Of a DNA stretch of 64,000 bases, positions 43,094 to 52,496 are shown in pieces (positions within the stretch are counted from its first letter, which is position 1; each line of letters starts with the position of its first letter). Where the stretch lies: positions 62,001 through 126,000 of the forward strand of contig NZ_FNMV01000010.1 in NCBI RefSeq assembly GCF_900106645.1. Reading direction: 5' to 3'. The translations under genes were made by a program, and so were the position numbers. Under the pieces are notes generated by a model. It searched no databases. It saw only the letters and a program-made list of their open reading frames with translations, and was not told the origin of the DNA. Source of the DNA: Flavobacterium degerlachei (GTDB lineage: Bacteria > Bacteroidota > Bacteroidia > Flavobacteriales > Flavobacteriaceae).

Positions 43094-44878
43094 TTACTCT
43101 ATTGTCATCGATTTCAGTTTGGTACGATAGGCTTCAAGAGCTACAGATTTTGAGATAAAACCAAAATATTTGTCATCCTTGATAACTGGCAGGAATGCCA
43201 CTTTTGATCGTTCAAACTTATTCATAACCGTTTCCATACTGTTGAATGGGTAGATTATCTCAGTAGGTTCAGCCATTATGTTTTTGACCAAAGTGTACTT
43301 TACTCTATATGTATTAAAGATGATTTCTCTAATATTATTGAAATGAACAATACCTAATAAATGCTTGTCTTTGTCCACAACGGCAAAAATAACCTGATTG
43401 GAATGGGATATTAAATCGACCAATTTTTCTAGATTTTCATCTGGAGAAAGGGTTAAATAATCCGTTTGAATGATGGAAGTAGTATCTAATGTTGCAAGTA
43501 CATTGGTATCTTTATTACTTGTAAAAGCATGCCCTTTTTGAGCCAATTCTTTTACGTCCATGGAGTGTTTTTCAAATCGTTTTGAAATGGCAAAACTGAT
43601 AGATGCGACAATCATTAGCGGAAGCATTAAACTATATCCTCCAGTAATTTCGGCAATAAGGAAAATCGCGGTTAGTGGCGCATGGAATAATCCACTCAAA
43701 ATACCTGCCATTCCTACTAGGGTGAAATTGCTGACAGGCAAACGCGTAAGTCCAGTTAAATTTATAAATTTTGAAAAGAAATAGCCAACATAAGACCCCA
43801 TGAATAGAGCGGGGGCAAAGTTTCCTCCATTTCCTCCAGAGCCTAATGTAATTCCAGTTGCGAAAACCTTTAACATCATAGTACAACCCACAAATGCTAA
43901 AAGAACCCAGGGGTTATTTCTAAAATCGCTAAAAAGGGTGTTTTCTAATAATTTACCAGGATCACTATCTGATAATACTTTTATACTTTCATAACCTTCA
44001 CCAAATAAAGTAGGAAAAATGAAAATTAGCACAGCCAAAATTGAAGCTCCTAAAAATGCTTTCTTGTAAGGGTTTAATTTTAATTTATGAAAAAAGTGTT
44101 CTGTCCTTTGAAAGTTCCTAGTGTAATAAATGGAAATAAAACCGGTGAATATTCCCAAAAGAATATAAAAAGGTATTTTATGATAATCAAAAACTTGTTG
44201 TTGTCTGAAATTTAATAAGATCGTTTCATCTAATACAATTTCAGAAACAAGTGCTCCCGTTGCAGCGGCAATCATAATAGGTGTAAAAGCGGAGATGCTT
44301 ACATCGACCAATAAAAATTCCACAGCAAACAATACTCCAGCTATTGGAGCGTTAAAAGCAGCAGCAATTCCAGCAGCTACACCACAACCAATAAGTAAAG
44401 TCCGGTCTTTATAGCTTAGTTTATATTTTTGGGCATAATTAGATCCAAAAGCTGCTCCGGTAACTACAATTGGACTCTCTAAACCCGCTGAACCTCCAAG
44501 ACCAACAGTTAGAGAACTGGTGATAATCTGGGCATACATTTGTTTTTTTGGTATGATACTAGCTTTCTTTGCGACACCATATAAAATTTGAGAAGTTCCT
44601 TTTTCAATAGAGCCCGCAAGAACTCTTTTAACAACAAAAACGGTAAGTAAAAGTCCCGCAATTGGTAAAACACTGTTTATAAAACTCAGTTTTAAAATTC
44701 CATTGATGTAGGTGGCAAATGAAAAAACCCAGTGAGCAAATGTTTTTAAAACAATTACGGCCAATGCTGAAGTGATTCCAACAAGTACGCTAGATAAGAA
44801 AATAAATTGCTTTTCTGTCAAAATGGATTGTGACCAAGCTATTATGCTTTCTAATCTATTTCTAATTTTTTTAAACAT
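43094..44878 (-). CDS. ClC-type chloride channel/transporter with CBS domains
   Basis: A 594-residue membrane protein with about 10-12 hydrophobic helices. ClC motifs are visible: GSAGLESPIVVTGAAFGS carrying the gating Glu134, and GSGGNGGNFAPALFMGSYVG. The C-terminal 130 residues are a CBS pair (YLTLSPDENLEKLVDLISHS and NIMAEPTEIIYPFNSMETVM) that usually senses nucleotides. Retention of the gating Glu means H+/Cl- exchange or a gated channel are both possible. It is fifth in an apparent minus-strand run behind AlkD. Confidence 0.93.
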   Translation of the reverse strand: MFKKIRNRLESIIAWSQSILTEKQFIFLSSVLVGITSALAVIVLKTFAHWVFSFATYINGILKLSFINSVLPIAGLLLTVFVVKRVLAGSIEKGTSQILYGVAKKASIIPKKQMYAQIITSSLTVGLGGSAGLESPIVVTGAAFGSNYAQKYKLSYKDRTLLIGCGVAAGIAAAFNAPIAGVLFAVEFLLVDVSISAFTPIMIAAATGALVSEIVLDETILLNFRQQQVFDYHKIPFYILLGIFTGFISIYYTRNFQRTEHFFHKLKLNPYKKAFLGASILAVLIFIFPTLFGEGYESIKVLSDSDPGKLLENTLFSDFRNNPWVLLAFVGCTMMLKVFATGITLGSGGNGGNFAPALFMGSYVGYFFSKFINLTGLTRLPVSNFTLVGMAGILSGLFHAPLTAIFLIAEITGGYSLMLPLMIVASISFAISKRFEKHSMDVKELAQKGHAFTSNKDTNVLATLDTTSIIQTDYLTLSPDENLEKLVDLISHSNQVIFAVVDKDKHLLGIVHFNNIREIIFNTYRVKYTLVKNIMAEPTEIIYPFNSMETVMNKFERSKVAFLPVIKDDKYFGFISKSVALEAYRTKLKSMTIE

Positions 44879-44913
44879 TTATCTTTTTTTAAAAATGCTA
44901 AATTACTATTAAT

Positions 44914-45588
44914 TTAAGCATTACTTAAGTTTTTCAAGGCTTCTTTTTTGCTCAATGGTTTTAAGTTATTAACGGCTACAAAATTTTTTACCGCTTCTGA
45001 ATTTGTTTTGGCGTATTCACGTAAAGACCATCCAATTGCTTTCTGAATAAAAAATTCTGTTGAATTTTGATGCTTTAGGCAAATCTCTTTCAAAATCTCA
45101 AAATCCGTCTTTTCTTTATATCCCAATTGGAATAAAATGGAGCTTCTATTCAACCACATATTATCGGAACTAGAAAACTCAGAAATAGTTACTTCAATAA
45201 CGTTTGGGAATTCAATTAAATATTGACCTAAAATGTTTTTGGCAATCGTATCAACACTGTCCCACCAAGAATGGGTTGTGATTAATTTTTCAATCAGTTC
45301 AATATCTTCAGAATGATATTTCCCGTTGAGTTCTTTAATTAAAATTTCAATCGCACAATAATGAAATTCACGTTGTTTTTTTTCAAATAAAACCACCGCT
45401 AGTGCTCTTGCATTTGCGGTGACTTCTATTTCATTTTTTTTCAAAATAGCTTTGAAAAGTTGCCTTCTTTCAGGAGTTTTTATTCCAAAAAAGATAAATT
45501 TATTTTTGAGGTATTTTGCCATAGCAAAAGCATTTTCAGCATTGCTGTTTTCTTGAAAAGCATTTTCTAATTCGACAATAAATCCCAT
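44914..45588 (-). CDS. AlkD-like DNA alkylation repair protein
   Basis: A 224-residue all-helical HEAT-like protein. The catalytic block of the family is seen as TTHSWWDSVDTIAKNILGQYL with the key Asp, followed by WLNRSSILFQLGYKEKTDFE and QKAIGWSLREYAKTN. AlkD-type glycosylases excise bulky or N3/N7-alkylated purines without base flipping. The length is typical. It starts 4 bases after the GGT paralogue nearest it, so the two are co-translated; no functional link between them is evident. Confidence 0.92.
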   Translation of the reverse strand: MGFIVELENAFQENSNAENAFAMAKYLKNKFIFFGIKTPERRQLFKAILKKNEIEVTANARALAVVLFEKKQREFHYCAIEILIKELNGKYHSEDIELIEKLITTHSWWDSVDTIAKNILGQYLIEFPNVIEVTISEFSSSDNMWLNRSSILFQLGYKEKTDFEILKEICLKHQNSTEFFIQKAIGWSLREYAKTNSEAVKNFVAVNNLKPLSKKEALKNLSNA

Positions 45589-45592
45589 AATA

Positions 45593-47278
45593 TTAAAACC
45601 CTACTGCTTTGTCATCGCCTCTAAAGTCGGCGCCACCTTCTAGTTTTCCGTTTGGCAGCGCAAGAATAGCATCTACTTTTCCTATTACTGGTGTCGTTTT
45701 TTCATTAATCAAATAGCCTTTTGATTTTAAGCTTTCTAATGTTTTAACATCAAAAGCATTGGGCTCAAAAGTAATTAGATCAGGTAACCATTGGTGATGA
45801 AAACGAGGTGCATTTACCGCTGCTTGCATGCTTAATTGGTATTCATATACATTCAAAACAGTTTGTAATACTGATGTAATTATGGTAGAACCTCCTGGAG
45901 ATCCAACAGACATAAAAAACTTTCCGTTTTTTTCTACAATTGTAGGAGTCATTGAACTCAACATTCTCTTTTCGGGTGCAATACTATTTGCTTCATTTCC
46001 AACCAATCCAAACATATTAGGTACTCCTGGTTTTGCACTGAAATCATCCATTTCATTATTCAACATAAAGCCCAATTCGTCACAGTAATACTTAGAACCA
46101 TATCCTGCATTTAAAGTTGTAGTTGCAGAAATAGCATTTCCAAACTGATCTACAATAGAGTAGTGGGTTGTTTCCATGCTTTCGTTATAAACTACTTTAC
46201 CTTCTTTGATATCAGAAGACAGTGTTGCTTTATTAAAACTGAAAGTGCTCATTCTTCCTTTTAGATAAGTGTCGTCCATCAAGGCTTTCAAAGGAATTTT
46301 TACGAAATCAGGATCTCCAAGAAAGTAACTTCTATCCGCATAAGCTCTTCTTTCAGCCTCAACTATAACTTGGATTCCTTGAGCCGAATTGTGACCCATT
46401 TTAGCCAAATCAAAAGGTTCAACCATTTTCATGATTTGTGCCAAACAAATTCCTCCGCTACTTGGTGGAGCCATTGAAATAATGTTCAAATCTTTGTATT
46501 TAAAAGTAATAGGGTTTCTCCATTTGGCCTCATATTTGGCCAAATCTTCCATAGTAATGATTCCTCCTTTATCTTGTAGATATGCGACTAATTTTTTTGC
46601 TGTTTCTCCTTTATAAAATTCATCTCTACCGTTTTTCGAAATTCTTTTTAGAGTATTAGCCAGTGCTGGATATTTAATGATATCATTTTCCTTATAAACT
46701 TTAGAAAGTACGGAGTTGGCTCCGTTTATTTTTGTCAGTTCATCACGATAGTCATTTAATCGTTCTTCTTGTTTGTGAGTCACTACAACTCCACGTTCTG
46801 CCAATTCGATTACGGGTTTAAGGATTTCAGCTATGGGCAGGGAGCCAAATTTTTTATGAGCTGCAAAAACCCCTGCAATGGTTCCGGGGATTCCTATTGC
46901 CAGTGGCGTTTTTGTGCTTTTTCCAGGAATTACATTTCCATCCTTATCAAGATACATATCTTTTGTTGCAGCTAGTGGTGCTTTTTCACGATAATCTAAT
47001 GTACCAGTATCTCCATTGGCTTTTCTATAGACCATAAATCCGCCACCGCCAATATTTCCTGCGTATGGATAGGCAACAGCGAGAGCTAACTCTGTACCAA
47101 CCATGGCATCAAAAGCATTCCCACCTTTTTTCATGATGTCAGCGCCAATTTTGGAAGCTTCTTCTCTTGCCGAGACAACCATGGCTTTATTAGCAATAAG
47201 GCCTGTAGGTTGAACTGTAGTAGTTTGGGCTTTACAGCCAAAACAAATAGCACATAATAGAATAGTGATTTTTTTCAT
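45593..47278 (-). CDS. Gamma-glutamyltransferase, paralogue 1
   Basis: A 561-residue lipoprotein-type GGT. ATG at 47278 is used rather than TTG at 47284 because it gives a clean SPII signal (MKKITILLCAICFGC, Cys15). Catalytic Thr370 starts the small subunit in ETTHYSIVDQFGNAIS; the glycine-rich GSPGGSTIITSVLQT loop and the C-terminal GADFRGDDKAVGF complete the family signature. GGT cleaves and transfers the gamma-glutamyl group of glutathione and related peptides at the periplasmic face. It forms a tandem pair with a copy of identical predicted length. Confidence 0.94.
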   Translation of the reverse strand: MKKITILLCAICFGCKAQTTTVQPTGLIANKAMVVSAREEASKIGADIMKKGGNAFDAMVGTELALAVAYPYAGNIGGGGFMVYRKANGDTGTLDYREKAPLAATKDMYLDKDGNVIPGKSTKTPLAIGIPGTIAGVFAAHKKFGSLPIAEILKPVIELAERGVVVTHKQEERLNDYRDELTKINGANSVLSKVYKENDIIKYPALANTLKRISKNGRDEFYKGETAKKLVAYLQDKGGIITMEDLAKYEAKWRNPITFKYKDLNIISMAPPSSGGICLAQIMKMVEPFDLAKMGHNSAQGIQVIVEAERRAYADRSYFLGDPDFVKIPLKALMDDTYLKGRMSTFSFNKATLSSDIKEGKVVYNESMETTHYSIVDQFGNAISATTTLNAGYGSKYYCDELGFMLNNEMDDFSAKPGVPNMFGLVGNEANSIAPEKRMLSSMTPTIVEKNGKFFMSVGSPGGSTIITSVLQTVLNVYEYQLSMQAAVNAPRFHHQWLPDLITFEPNAFDVKTLESLKSKGYLINEKTTPVIGKVDAILALPNGKLEGGADFRGDDKAVGF

Positions 47279-47329
47279 TTCCAAGGTATTTATAATATTG
47301 ATTTGAATAGAATTTTTAAGAACATATTT

Positions 47330-49015
47330 TTAGAAACCAACAGCTTTATTGTCTTCTCTTTTATCGGCTCCGCCTTCTAATTTTCCATTTGATAAGACTA
47401 AAATTGCGTCAACTTGACCTACAATTTCTTTACTCGTTTCGTTGACTTTATATCCTTTGTCTTTTACTTTTTCCAATAGTTCTTTGTCAAATGAAGCAGG
47501 CTCAAAAGTAATTTCATCTGGCAACCATTGATGATGGAATCGAGGTGCATTTACCGCTTCTTGCATGCTCATATTAAATTCATATACATTTAGAATGGTT
47601 TGTAATACTGATGTAATAATAGTAGAGCCACCTGGAGTTCCTAAGACCATGAATAATTTTTTGTCATTTTCAACTATAGTTGGAGTCATAGAACTCAACA
47701 TTCTTTTGCCTGGAGCAATGCTATTGGCTTCTGTACCAGTAAGTCCATAAAGGTTTGGAACACCCGGTTTAGCACTAAAATCATCCATTTGATTGTTTAG
47801 AAAAAAGCCTAGTTCATCACAGTATATTTTAGAACCATAGTTATCATTTAAAGTAGTTGTGGCAGACACAGCATTTCCTTCTGAATCCACAATAGAGTAG
47901 TGTGTGGTTTGATTACTTTCATATCCAGGAATTTGTCCTTTACCAATTTCAGAAGATTTTGAGGCTTTATCGAATGAAAAATCACTCATTCGGTTTTTGA
48001 TGTAAATAGAATCTAATAATTCATTTACAGGAAGTTTTACAAAATCAGGATCTCCCAAGAACGAGTTTCTATCAGCATAAGCTCTTCGTTCTGCTTCTGT
48101 AATTACTTGAATTGCTTTCACACTGTTGTGTCCCATTTCGGACAAATCAAAAGGTTCAATCATTTTCATGATTTGGTTCAAACAAATACCTCCACTGCTA
48201 GGTGGCGACATAGAAGTGATTGTTAATTCTTTGTATTTAAAAGTGATTGGCGCTCTCCACTTGGCTTCGTAAGCATTCAAATCTTTGACCGTCATATTGC
48301 CGCCTTTTTGAGTCAAAAAAGCAATCAGTTTGTGAGCAGTTTCGCCGTTGTAAAATTCATCACGTCCGTTATCAGAAACGCGTTGTAATGTAGCCGCGAG
48401 AGCTGGGTATTTAATAGTGTCACCCGCTTTATATACTTGCGAAAACAAACTATTTGGGCCGTTTGTTTTGATGAAAGTAGCTCTGTAATCAGATAAGCTT
48501 TTCGCTTGATGTTCAGTCACAACAACTCCTTTTTTTGCCAAAGCTATTACGGGAGCTAGGATTTCTGCGATAGCAAGAGAACCATATTTTTTGTGTACAG
48601 CAAATAAACCTGCTAGGGTTCCAGGAACTCCTGATGCAAATGCGGTTGCAGTACTTTTTCCTTCAATCACATTTCCGTCTTTATCCAGAAACATATCTTT
48701 GCTTGCAGCTAATGGTGCTTTTTCCCTATAATCAATTGCGCCAGTTTCTCCATTGGCTTTCCTGAAAACCATAAAGCCTCCTCCACCTATGTTTCCCGCT
48801 TGAGGATAAGATACTGCCAAAGCCAATTCAGTTGCTACCATGGCATCAAATGCATTTCCGCCTTTTTTTATGATCGCGACACCTATTTCTGAAGCTTCCT
48901 CACGTGCCGAAACGACCATCGCTTTATCTGTTAGTAAACCTGTTGGAGCAATTGCTTTTTCATTCGATTTACATCCTATAATACTTAGGCATAGTAGTAC
49001 TATTATTTTTTTCAT
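47330..49015 (-). CDS. Gamma-glutamyltransferase, paralogue 2
   Basis: A 561-residue enzyme. ATG at 49015 is chosen over the ATG at 49045 since it yields the SPII signal MKKIIVLLCLSIIGC (Cys15). The catalytic Thr is again residue 370 (QTTHYSIVDSEGNAVSATTT), and GTPGGSTIITSVLQT and GADKREDNKAVGF match paralogue 1 position for position. The pair is a tandem duplication that has kept its exact length. Retention of both suggests different substrates or dosage. It lies 38 bases after the ACP phosphodiesterase gene. Confidence 0.94.
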   Translation of the reverse strand: MKKIIVLLCLSIIGCKSNEKAIAPTGLLTDKAMVVSAREEASEIGVAIIKKGGNAFDAMVATELALAVSYPQAGNIGGGGFMVFRKANGETGAIDYREKAPLAASKDMFLDKDGNVIEGKSTATAFASGVPGTLAGLFAVHKKYGSLAIAEILAPVIALAKKGVVVTEHQAKSLSDYRATFIKTNGPNSLFSQVYKAGDTIKYPALAATLQRVSDNGRDEFYNGETAHKLIAFLTQKGGNMTVKDLNAYEAKWRAPITFKYKELTITSMSPPSSGGICLNQIMKMIEPFDLSEMGHNSVKAIQVITEAERRAYADRNSFLGDPDFVKLPVNELLDSIYIKNRMSDFSFDKASKSSEIGKGQIPGYESNQTTHYSIVDSEGNAVSATTTLNDNYGSKIYCDELGFFLNNQMDDFSAKPGVPNLYGLTGTEANSIAPGKRMLSSMTPTIVENDKKLFMVLGTPGGSTIITSVLQTILNVYEFNMSMQEAVNAPRFHHQWLPDEITFEPASFDKELLEKVKDKGYKVNETSKEIVGQVDAILVLSNGKLEGGADKREDNKAVGF

Positions 49016-49053
49016 GGTTGGAGCTGGTTTATAGTATTGGTTCATTATAAAAT

Positions 49054-49641
49054 TTATGGCAAAGAGATTAATTTTTCGTTGGCATGTTCTCTTAAATCCT
49101 CAAAGAAAAGCGTAAAATCCTGCTCAAATTCTGTATAAAATTCTTTGAGTTCATCAGTAGCGTAACGCATTTTTGATTTGTTTTTTGTTCGGCTATCCAT
49201 TTGAGTTAAGATGGTATTTATTCCCTCAATTGTTTGATAACTCGACAACCAATTTTGTTGAAACATATAAGGCATAATTCCTATTGTTCGTTCGGTTAAA
49301 ATTGGGCGGTTGTCTTCTAGTGACTTATAAAAGAATTGAATGTATTCTTCCAAATTTTCATTAGAATAAATACTCCAGTTTTTAGCTAAAAAATGATCGT
49401 AAAAAACATCGACAATTACACCAGCATAATGGTGGTATCTGCTGTGTAGCTTTTTGGTACTTTGTCTAAAAACAGGATGTGCATCTGTAAAAGTATCTAT
49501 GGCTCGGTGAAGGACGATTCCTTTTTGAATTTCCATCGGAAAAGTTTCAAAATGTTTCCCCCTAATCCCATCTGCCATAAAATTGCCAATTTTGATTAAA
49601 TCATTGTCGCCGGAAAGATAGATGTGTGCTAGAAAGTTCAT
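49054..49641 (-). CDS. Acyl-carrier-protein phosphodiesterase (AcpH, DUF479)
   Basis: A 195-residue protein. The family start MNFLAHIYLSGDNDLIKIGNF leads to MADGIRGK and then to GIVLHRAIDTFTDAHPVFRQS and YAGVIVDVFYDHFLAKNW, which carry the HD-type metal ligands. AcpH removes the 4'-phosphopantetheine arm from holo-ACP. The length is normal. It is divergent from glmM with a 97-bp shared upstream region. Confidence 0.9.
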   Translation of the reverse strand: MNFLAHIYLSGDNDLIKIGNFMADGIRGKHFETFPMEIQKGIVLHRAIDTFTDAHPVFRQSTKKLHSRYHHYAGVIVDVFYDHFLAKNWSIYSNENLEEYIQFFYKSLEDNRPILTERTIGIMPYMFQQNWLSSYQTIEGINTILTQMDSRTKNKSKMRYATDELKEFYTEFEQDFTLFFEDLREHANEKLISLP

Positions 49642-49688
49642 TCGCCTAAATTATGAATTCTAAATGACTTTATTAAACTGTCAATTAT

Positions 49689-49696
49689 TATATTTG
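49689..49696 (+). promoter_or_regulatory. -7 box of glmM
   Basis: TATATTTG matches TAnnTTTG and lies 42 bases before the glmM ATG on the plus strand. No clear TTG at -33 was found at the usual spacing. Confidence 0.5.
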
Positions 49697-49738
49697 TGGA
49701 AATTATAAAGAACTAAATCAAAATTTAAAAACATAAGA

Positions 49739-51142
49739 ATGACTTTAATAAAATCAATATCTGGAATTCGTGGAACTATTGGAGGCAAAGTTGGGGATAA
49801 CCTTACGCCAGTTGATGCTGTAAAATTTGCTTCGGCATATGGAACTTGGTTGAAAAACAACACAGCTTCAAGAAGTAATGCTGATGAAAAACTAAAAGTA
49901 GTTGTAGGTCGCGATGCCCGTATTTCTGGACCTATGATTCATAATTTAGTGGTAAACACTTTAATAGGTTTAGGAATTGATGTAATTGATTTAGGATTGT
50001 CTACAACTCCTACTGTAGAGGTTGCAGTTCCTTTGGAAAAAGCTAATGGAGGAATTATCCTTACAGCTTCTCACAATCCAAAACAATGGAATGCTTTGAA
50101 ATTATTGAATGGAAAAGGAGAATTCTTGAATGGTATCGAAGGAGAAAAAATACTTGTAATTGCTGAAGCCGAAGCTTTTGATTTTTCAGATGTGGACAGT
50201 TTAGGAGAGATTACAGAGAATGATGCTTATATGGATATTCATATCGATGAAGTTTTGAACCTTCCTTTAGTGGATGTTGAAGCTGTAAAAGCGGCTAAAT
50301 TTAAAGTTGTTGTAGATGGAGTGAATTCATCTGGAGGAATTATTATTCCAAAGTTACTTGAATTGATGGGAGTAGAGGTAGTGAAATTATACTGTGAACC
50401 TAATGGACAATTTCCTCACAATCCAGAACCCTTAAAAGAACACTTGACTGATATATCAGAATTGGTAGTGAAAGAGAAAGCCGATTTAGGTGTTGTGGTT
50501 GATCCAGATGTGGACCGTTTGGCCTTCATTTGCGAAGACGGTGAAATGTTTGGTGAAGAATATACTCTTGTTGCTTGTGCGGATTATGTTTTAGGTAAAA
50601 CTCCAGGAAATACAGTTTCGAATATGTCATCTTCTCGAGCTTTGCGTGATGTGACAAACAAACACAACGGAACTTATGAAGCATCTGCTGTAGGTGAAGT
50701 GAATGTAGTTGACTTGATGAAGAAAAACAATGCAATTATAGGTGGTGAAGGAAATGGCGGAATCATTTACCCAGAGTCTCATTATGGTCGCGATAGTTTG
50801 GTGGGTGTGGCTTTGTTTTTAACGCACTTGGCTAACAAGAAAATGACTGTTTCTGCGTTGCGTGCTTCGTATCCAGAATATTACATGAGTAAAAACAAGA
50901 TTGAGTTGACACCACAAATTGATGTTGATGCCATTCTTGTTGCTATGACTGAGAAGTACAAAAATGAAGATATCACAACAATTGACGGGGTTAAAATTGA
51001 CTTTGCTACTGAATGGGTACATTTAAGAAAATCGAATACAGAACCAATTATTCGTATTTATACAGAAGCGCCTTCACAAGCACAGGCAGATACTTTGGCC
51101 TTGCGCATTATTGATGAAATTAAAGCGGTGGCAGGAATTTAA
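49739..51142 (+). CDS. glmM: Phosphoglucosamine mutase
   Basis: A 467-residue member of the phosphohexose mutase superfamily. It opens SISGIRGTIGGKVGDNLTP, has the phosphoserine loop LTASHNPKQWN with Ser111, the metal site VDPDVDRLAF and the sugar-recognition GEGNGG, and ends in KSNTEPIIRIYTEA. It converts glucosamine-6-phosphate to glucosamine-1-phosphate for cell-wall and LPS precursor synthesis. The divergent direction from most neighbours and the -7 box show an independent promoter. The GlmM branch is assigned by the compact length; a phosphomannomutase function is the alternative. Confidence 0.9.
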   Translation: MTLIKSISGIRGTIGGKVGDNLTPVDAVKFASAYGTWLKNNTASRSNADEKLKVVVGRDARISGPMIHNLVVNTLIGLGIDVIDLGLSTTPTVEVAVPLEKANGGIILTASHNPKQWNALKLLNGKGEFLNGIEGEKILVIAEAEAFDFSDVDSLGEITENDAYMDIHIDEVLNLPLVDVEAVKAAKFKVVVDGVNSSGGIIIPKLLELMGVEVVKLYCEPNGQFPHNPEPLKEHLTDISELVVKEKADLGVVVDPDVDRLAFICEDGEMFGEEYTLVACADYVLGKTPGNTVSNMSSSRALRDVTNKHNGTYEASAVGEVNVVDLMKKNNAIIGGEGNGGIIYPESHYGRDSLVGVALFLTHLANKKMTVSALRASYPEYYMSKNKIELTPQIDVDAILVAMTEKYKNEDITTIDGVKIDFATEWVHLRKSNTEPIIRIYTEAPSQAQADTLALRIIDEIKAVAGI

Positions 51143-51165
51143 AATTGGCACTTTCTAAATATATA

Positions 51166-51199
51166 AAACCCTTTCAAATTTGATTTTGAAAGGGTTTTT
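51166..51199 (+). terminator. glmM terminator (bidirectional)
   Basis: AAACCCTTTCAAA and TTTTGAAAGGGTTT form a 12- to 13-bp stem followed by TTTTTG on the plus strand. It lies between glmM and the convergent DoxX gene and may serve both. Confidence 0.85.
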
Positions 51200-51254
51200 G
51201 TTTTTATGATTAAAATAGAATAATCGTCATTTAAATAAATGAGTCGACTTTAAT

Positions 51255-51653
51255 TTAATCCCAATTATTTGTTGTTGAAGCGGCATATTTTCCGCTACCA
51301 GTAAAGAATAAGCATAAAGCTCCTAAAAGAAACAAACCTATTAGTTCTAATTCCCAGCCACCATTCTGATTTAAAGAAAAGATATCTGCTGAGTGCACAA
51401 GTGCCGTAGCAAACAATAAACCAAAGATAAAGGCTAGAGAAGCTAACCTAGTTCTGTATCCGATAAGGATTAGAATAGGTGCAACAATCTCGGTGATGTA
51501 AACACCGTAGGCTAGGAAGGAAGGCAAACCTTTTCCTTCTAACATCCCTTCAATAAAAGAGACACCGGATAGTTTAGCGATTCCGTGGAATAACATCAAA
51601 GCCCCTACAGAAATACGAAGGATTAGTAATCCAAGATCAGTGTTTTTATTCAT
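51255..51653 (-). CDS. DoxX-family membrane protein
   Basis: A 132-residue protein with four hydrophobic helices and the DoxX pattern LILRISVGALMLFHGIAKL at the start, then YITEIVAPILILIGYRTRLA and LIGLFLLGALCLFFTGSGKYA. DoxX proteins are integral membrane proteins of uncertain role, sometimes linked to sulfur oxidation or redox control. A single gene, convergent with glmM. Confidence 0.9.
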   Translation of the reverse strand: MNKNTDLGLLILRISVGALMLFHGIAKLSGVSFIEGMLEGKGLPSFLAYGVYITEIVAPILILIGYRTRLASLAFIFGLLFATALVHSADIFSLNQNGGWELELIGLFLLGALCLFFTGSGKYAASTTNNWD

Positions 51654-51753
51654 CGTTTTAAATAATTGAGAAATTCGTATTAATGATTTTTGGCGTAGTA
51701 ATGGCGTTTTTTAGCAGTGCCATTTGTCTGTATTGTACTTCTTTATCTTCTGA

Positions 51754-51999
51754 TTATTGCATGACATCTTGAGGCAGACGATCAAATATTTTTCTTCTGT
51801 TTTCACACCACGCATTCATGCCTTCAGAAAAATGTGTAAGCTCTTGCGTTTCTCTCAATGCTATTCTATGTTCTTCATCGCCTTTGTCAATCATTTCCAA
51901 AGCGTGTTTTTTACTTAAATCTACCATTTCCTCAAAAGTTTCAGCATGAAATTCTGTATCACATGATCCGCCTAATTGTTTACAAGTCATTGTTTTCAT
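51754..51999 (-). CDS. DUF1059-family small protein
   Basis: An 81-residue cytosolic protein with KTMTCKQLGGSCDTEFHAETFEEMVDLSKKHALEM, the DUF1059 signature including the two Cys. The function is unknown; homologues often respond to stress or occur near metal genes. It carries a C-terminal extension with a third Cys. An independent gene by spacing. Confidence 0.8.
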   Translation of the reverse strand: MKTMTCKQLGGSCDTEFHAETFEEMVDLSKKHALEMIDKGDEEHRIALRETQELTHFSEGMNAWCENRRKIFDRLPQDVMQ

Positions 52000-52496
52000 A
52001 AATGTCGTTTTTAATAGAATAATAGCAATAAAAGCATGATTTACGTTAAATAAACAGCTATTATGGTCGTTATTCTGCGTTATTTATTATTTGATATATG
52101 GTAAATATAAAGGAATTAAACTACAATTTGAAAGGTTTTTAGAAAAAAGTGTTCAGAATACTCTGGATGACATTAAATTTTAAAGCTCCATTTTAAGCCT
52201 GTTATTATAAAGATATCGAGTGTTTTGATAGGGAAAGTTACATTGTTTTTTTTCATAGTTTATTAGAGCGAATTGGCGTTTTACGATGTTTTTATTGGGG
52301 TAATACAAAGTTGAAAGTTGGCTTGTTATTTAGTTTTCTTTCTTAAACGGGCTATTTCATTATCTAAAGCGGATTTAAGTCACAATTTCCCATTTAGAAT
52401 TTATGTTCTCATTTCCCATTTTTTTTTTTTTTTTTGATTTAGAGCTTGCGGTTTTGGCGCTCTAGTTGCGGAACTATTACTGTAAAGATTTTTGTC
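52000..52496. other. 497-bp intergenic region with T17 tract
   Basis: Contains a 17-base T run at 52419-52435 and two exact copies of ATTTCCCATTT (52385-52395 and 52411-52421). On the minus strand a short frame near 52326-52379 reads LKSALDNEIARLRKKTK then stops, which could be the end of a decayed gene but is too short to call. It lies downstream of the TonB-receptor gene and upstream of DUF1059. Confidence 0.4.

Noticed and set aside
52326..52379. Short minus-strand frame LKSALDNEIARLRKKTK
   Set aside because: Only 17 residues before an upstream stop; not enough to call a pseudogene.
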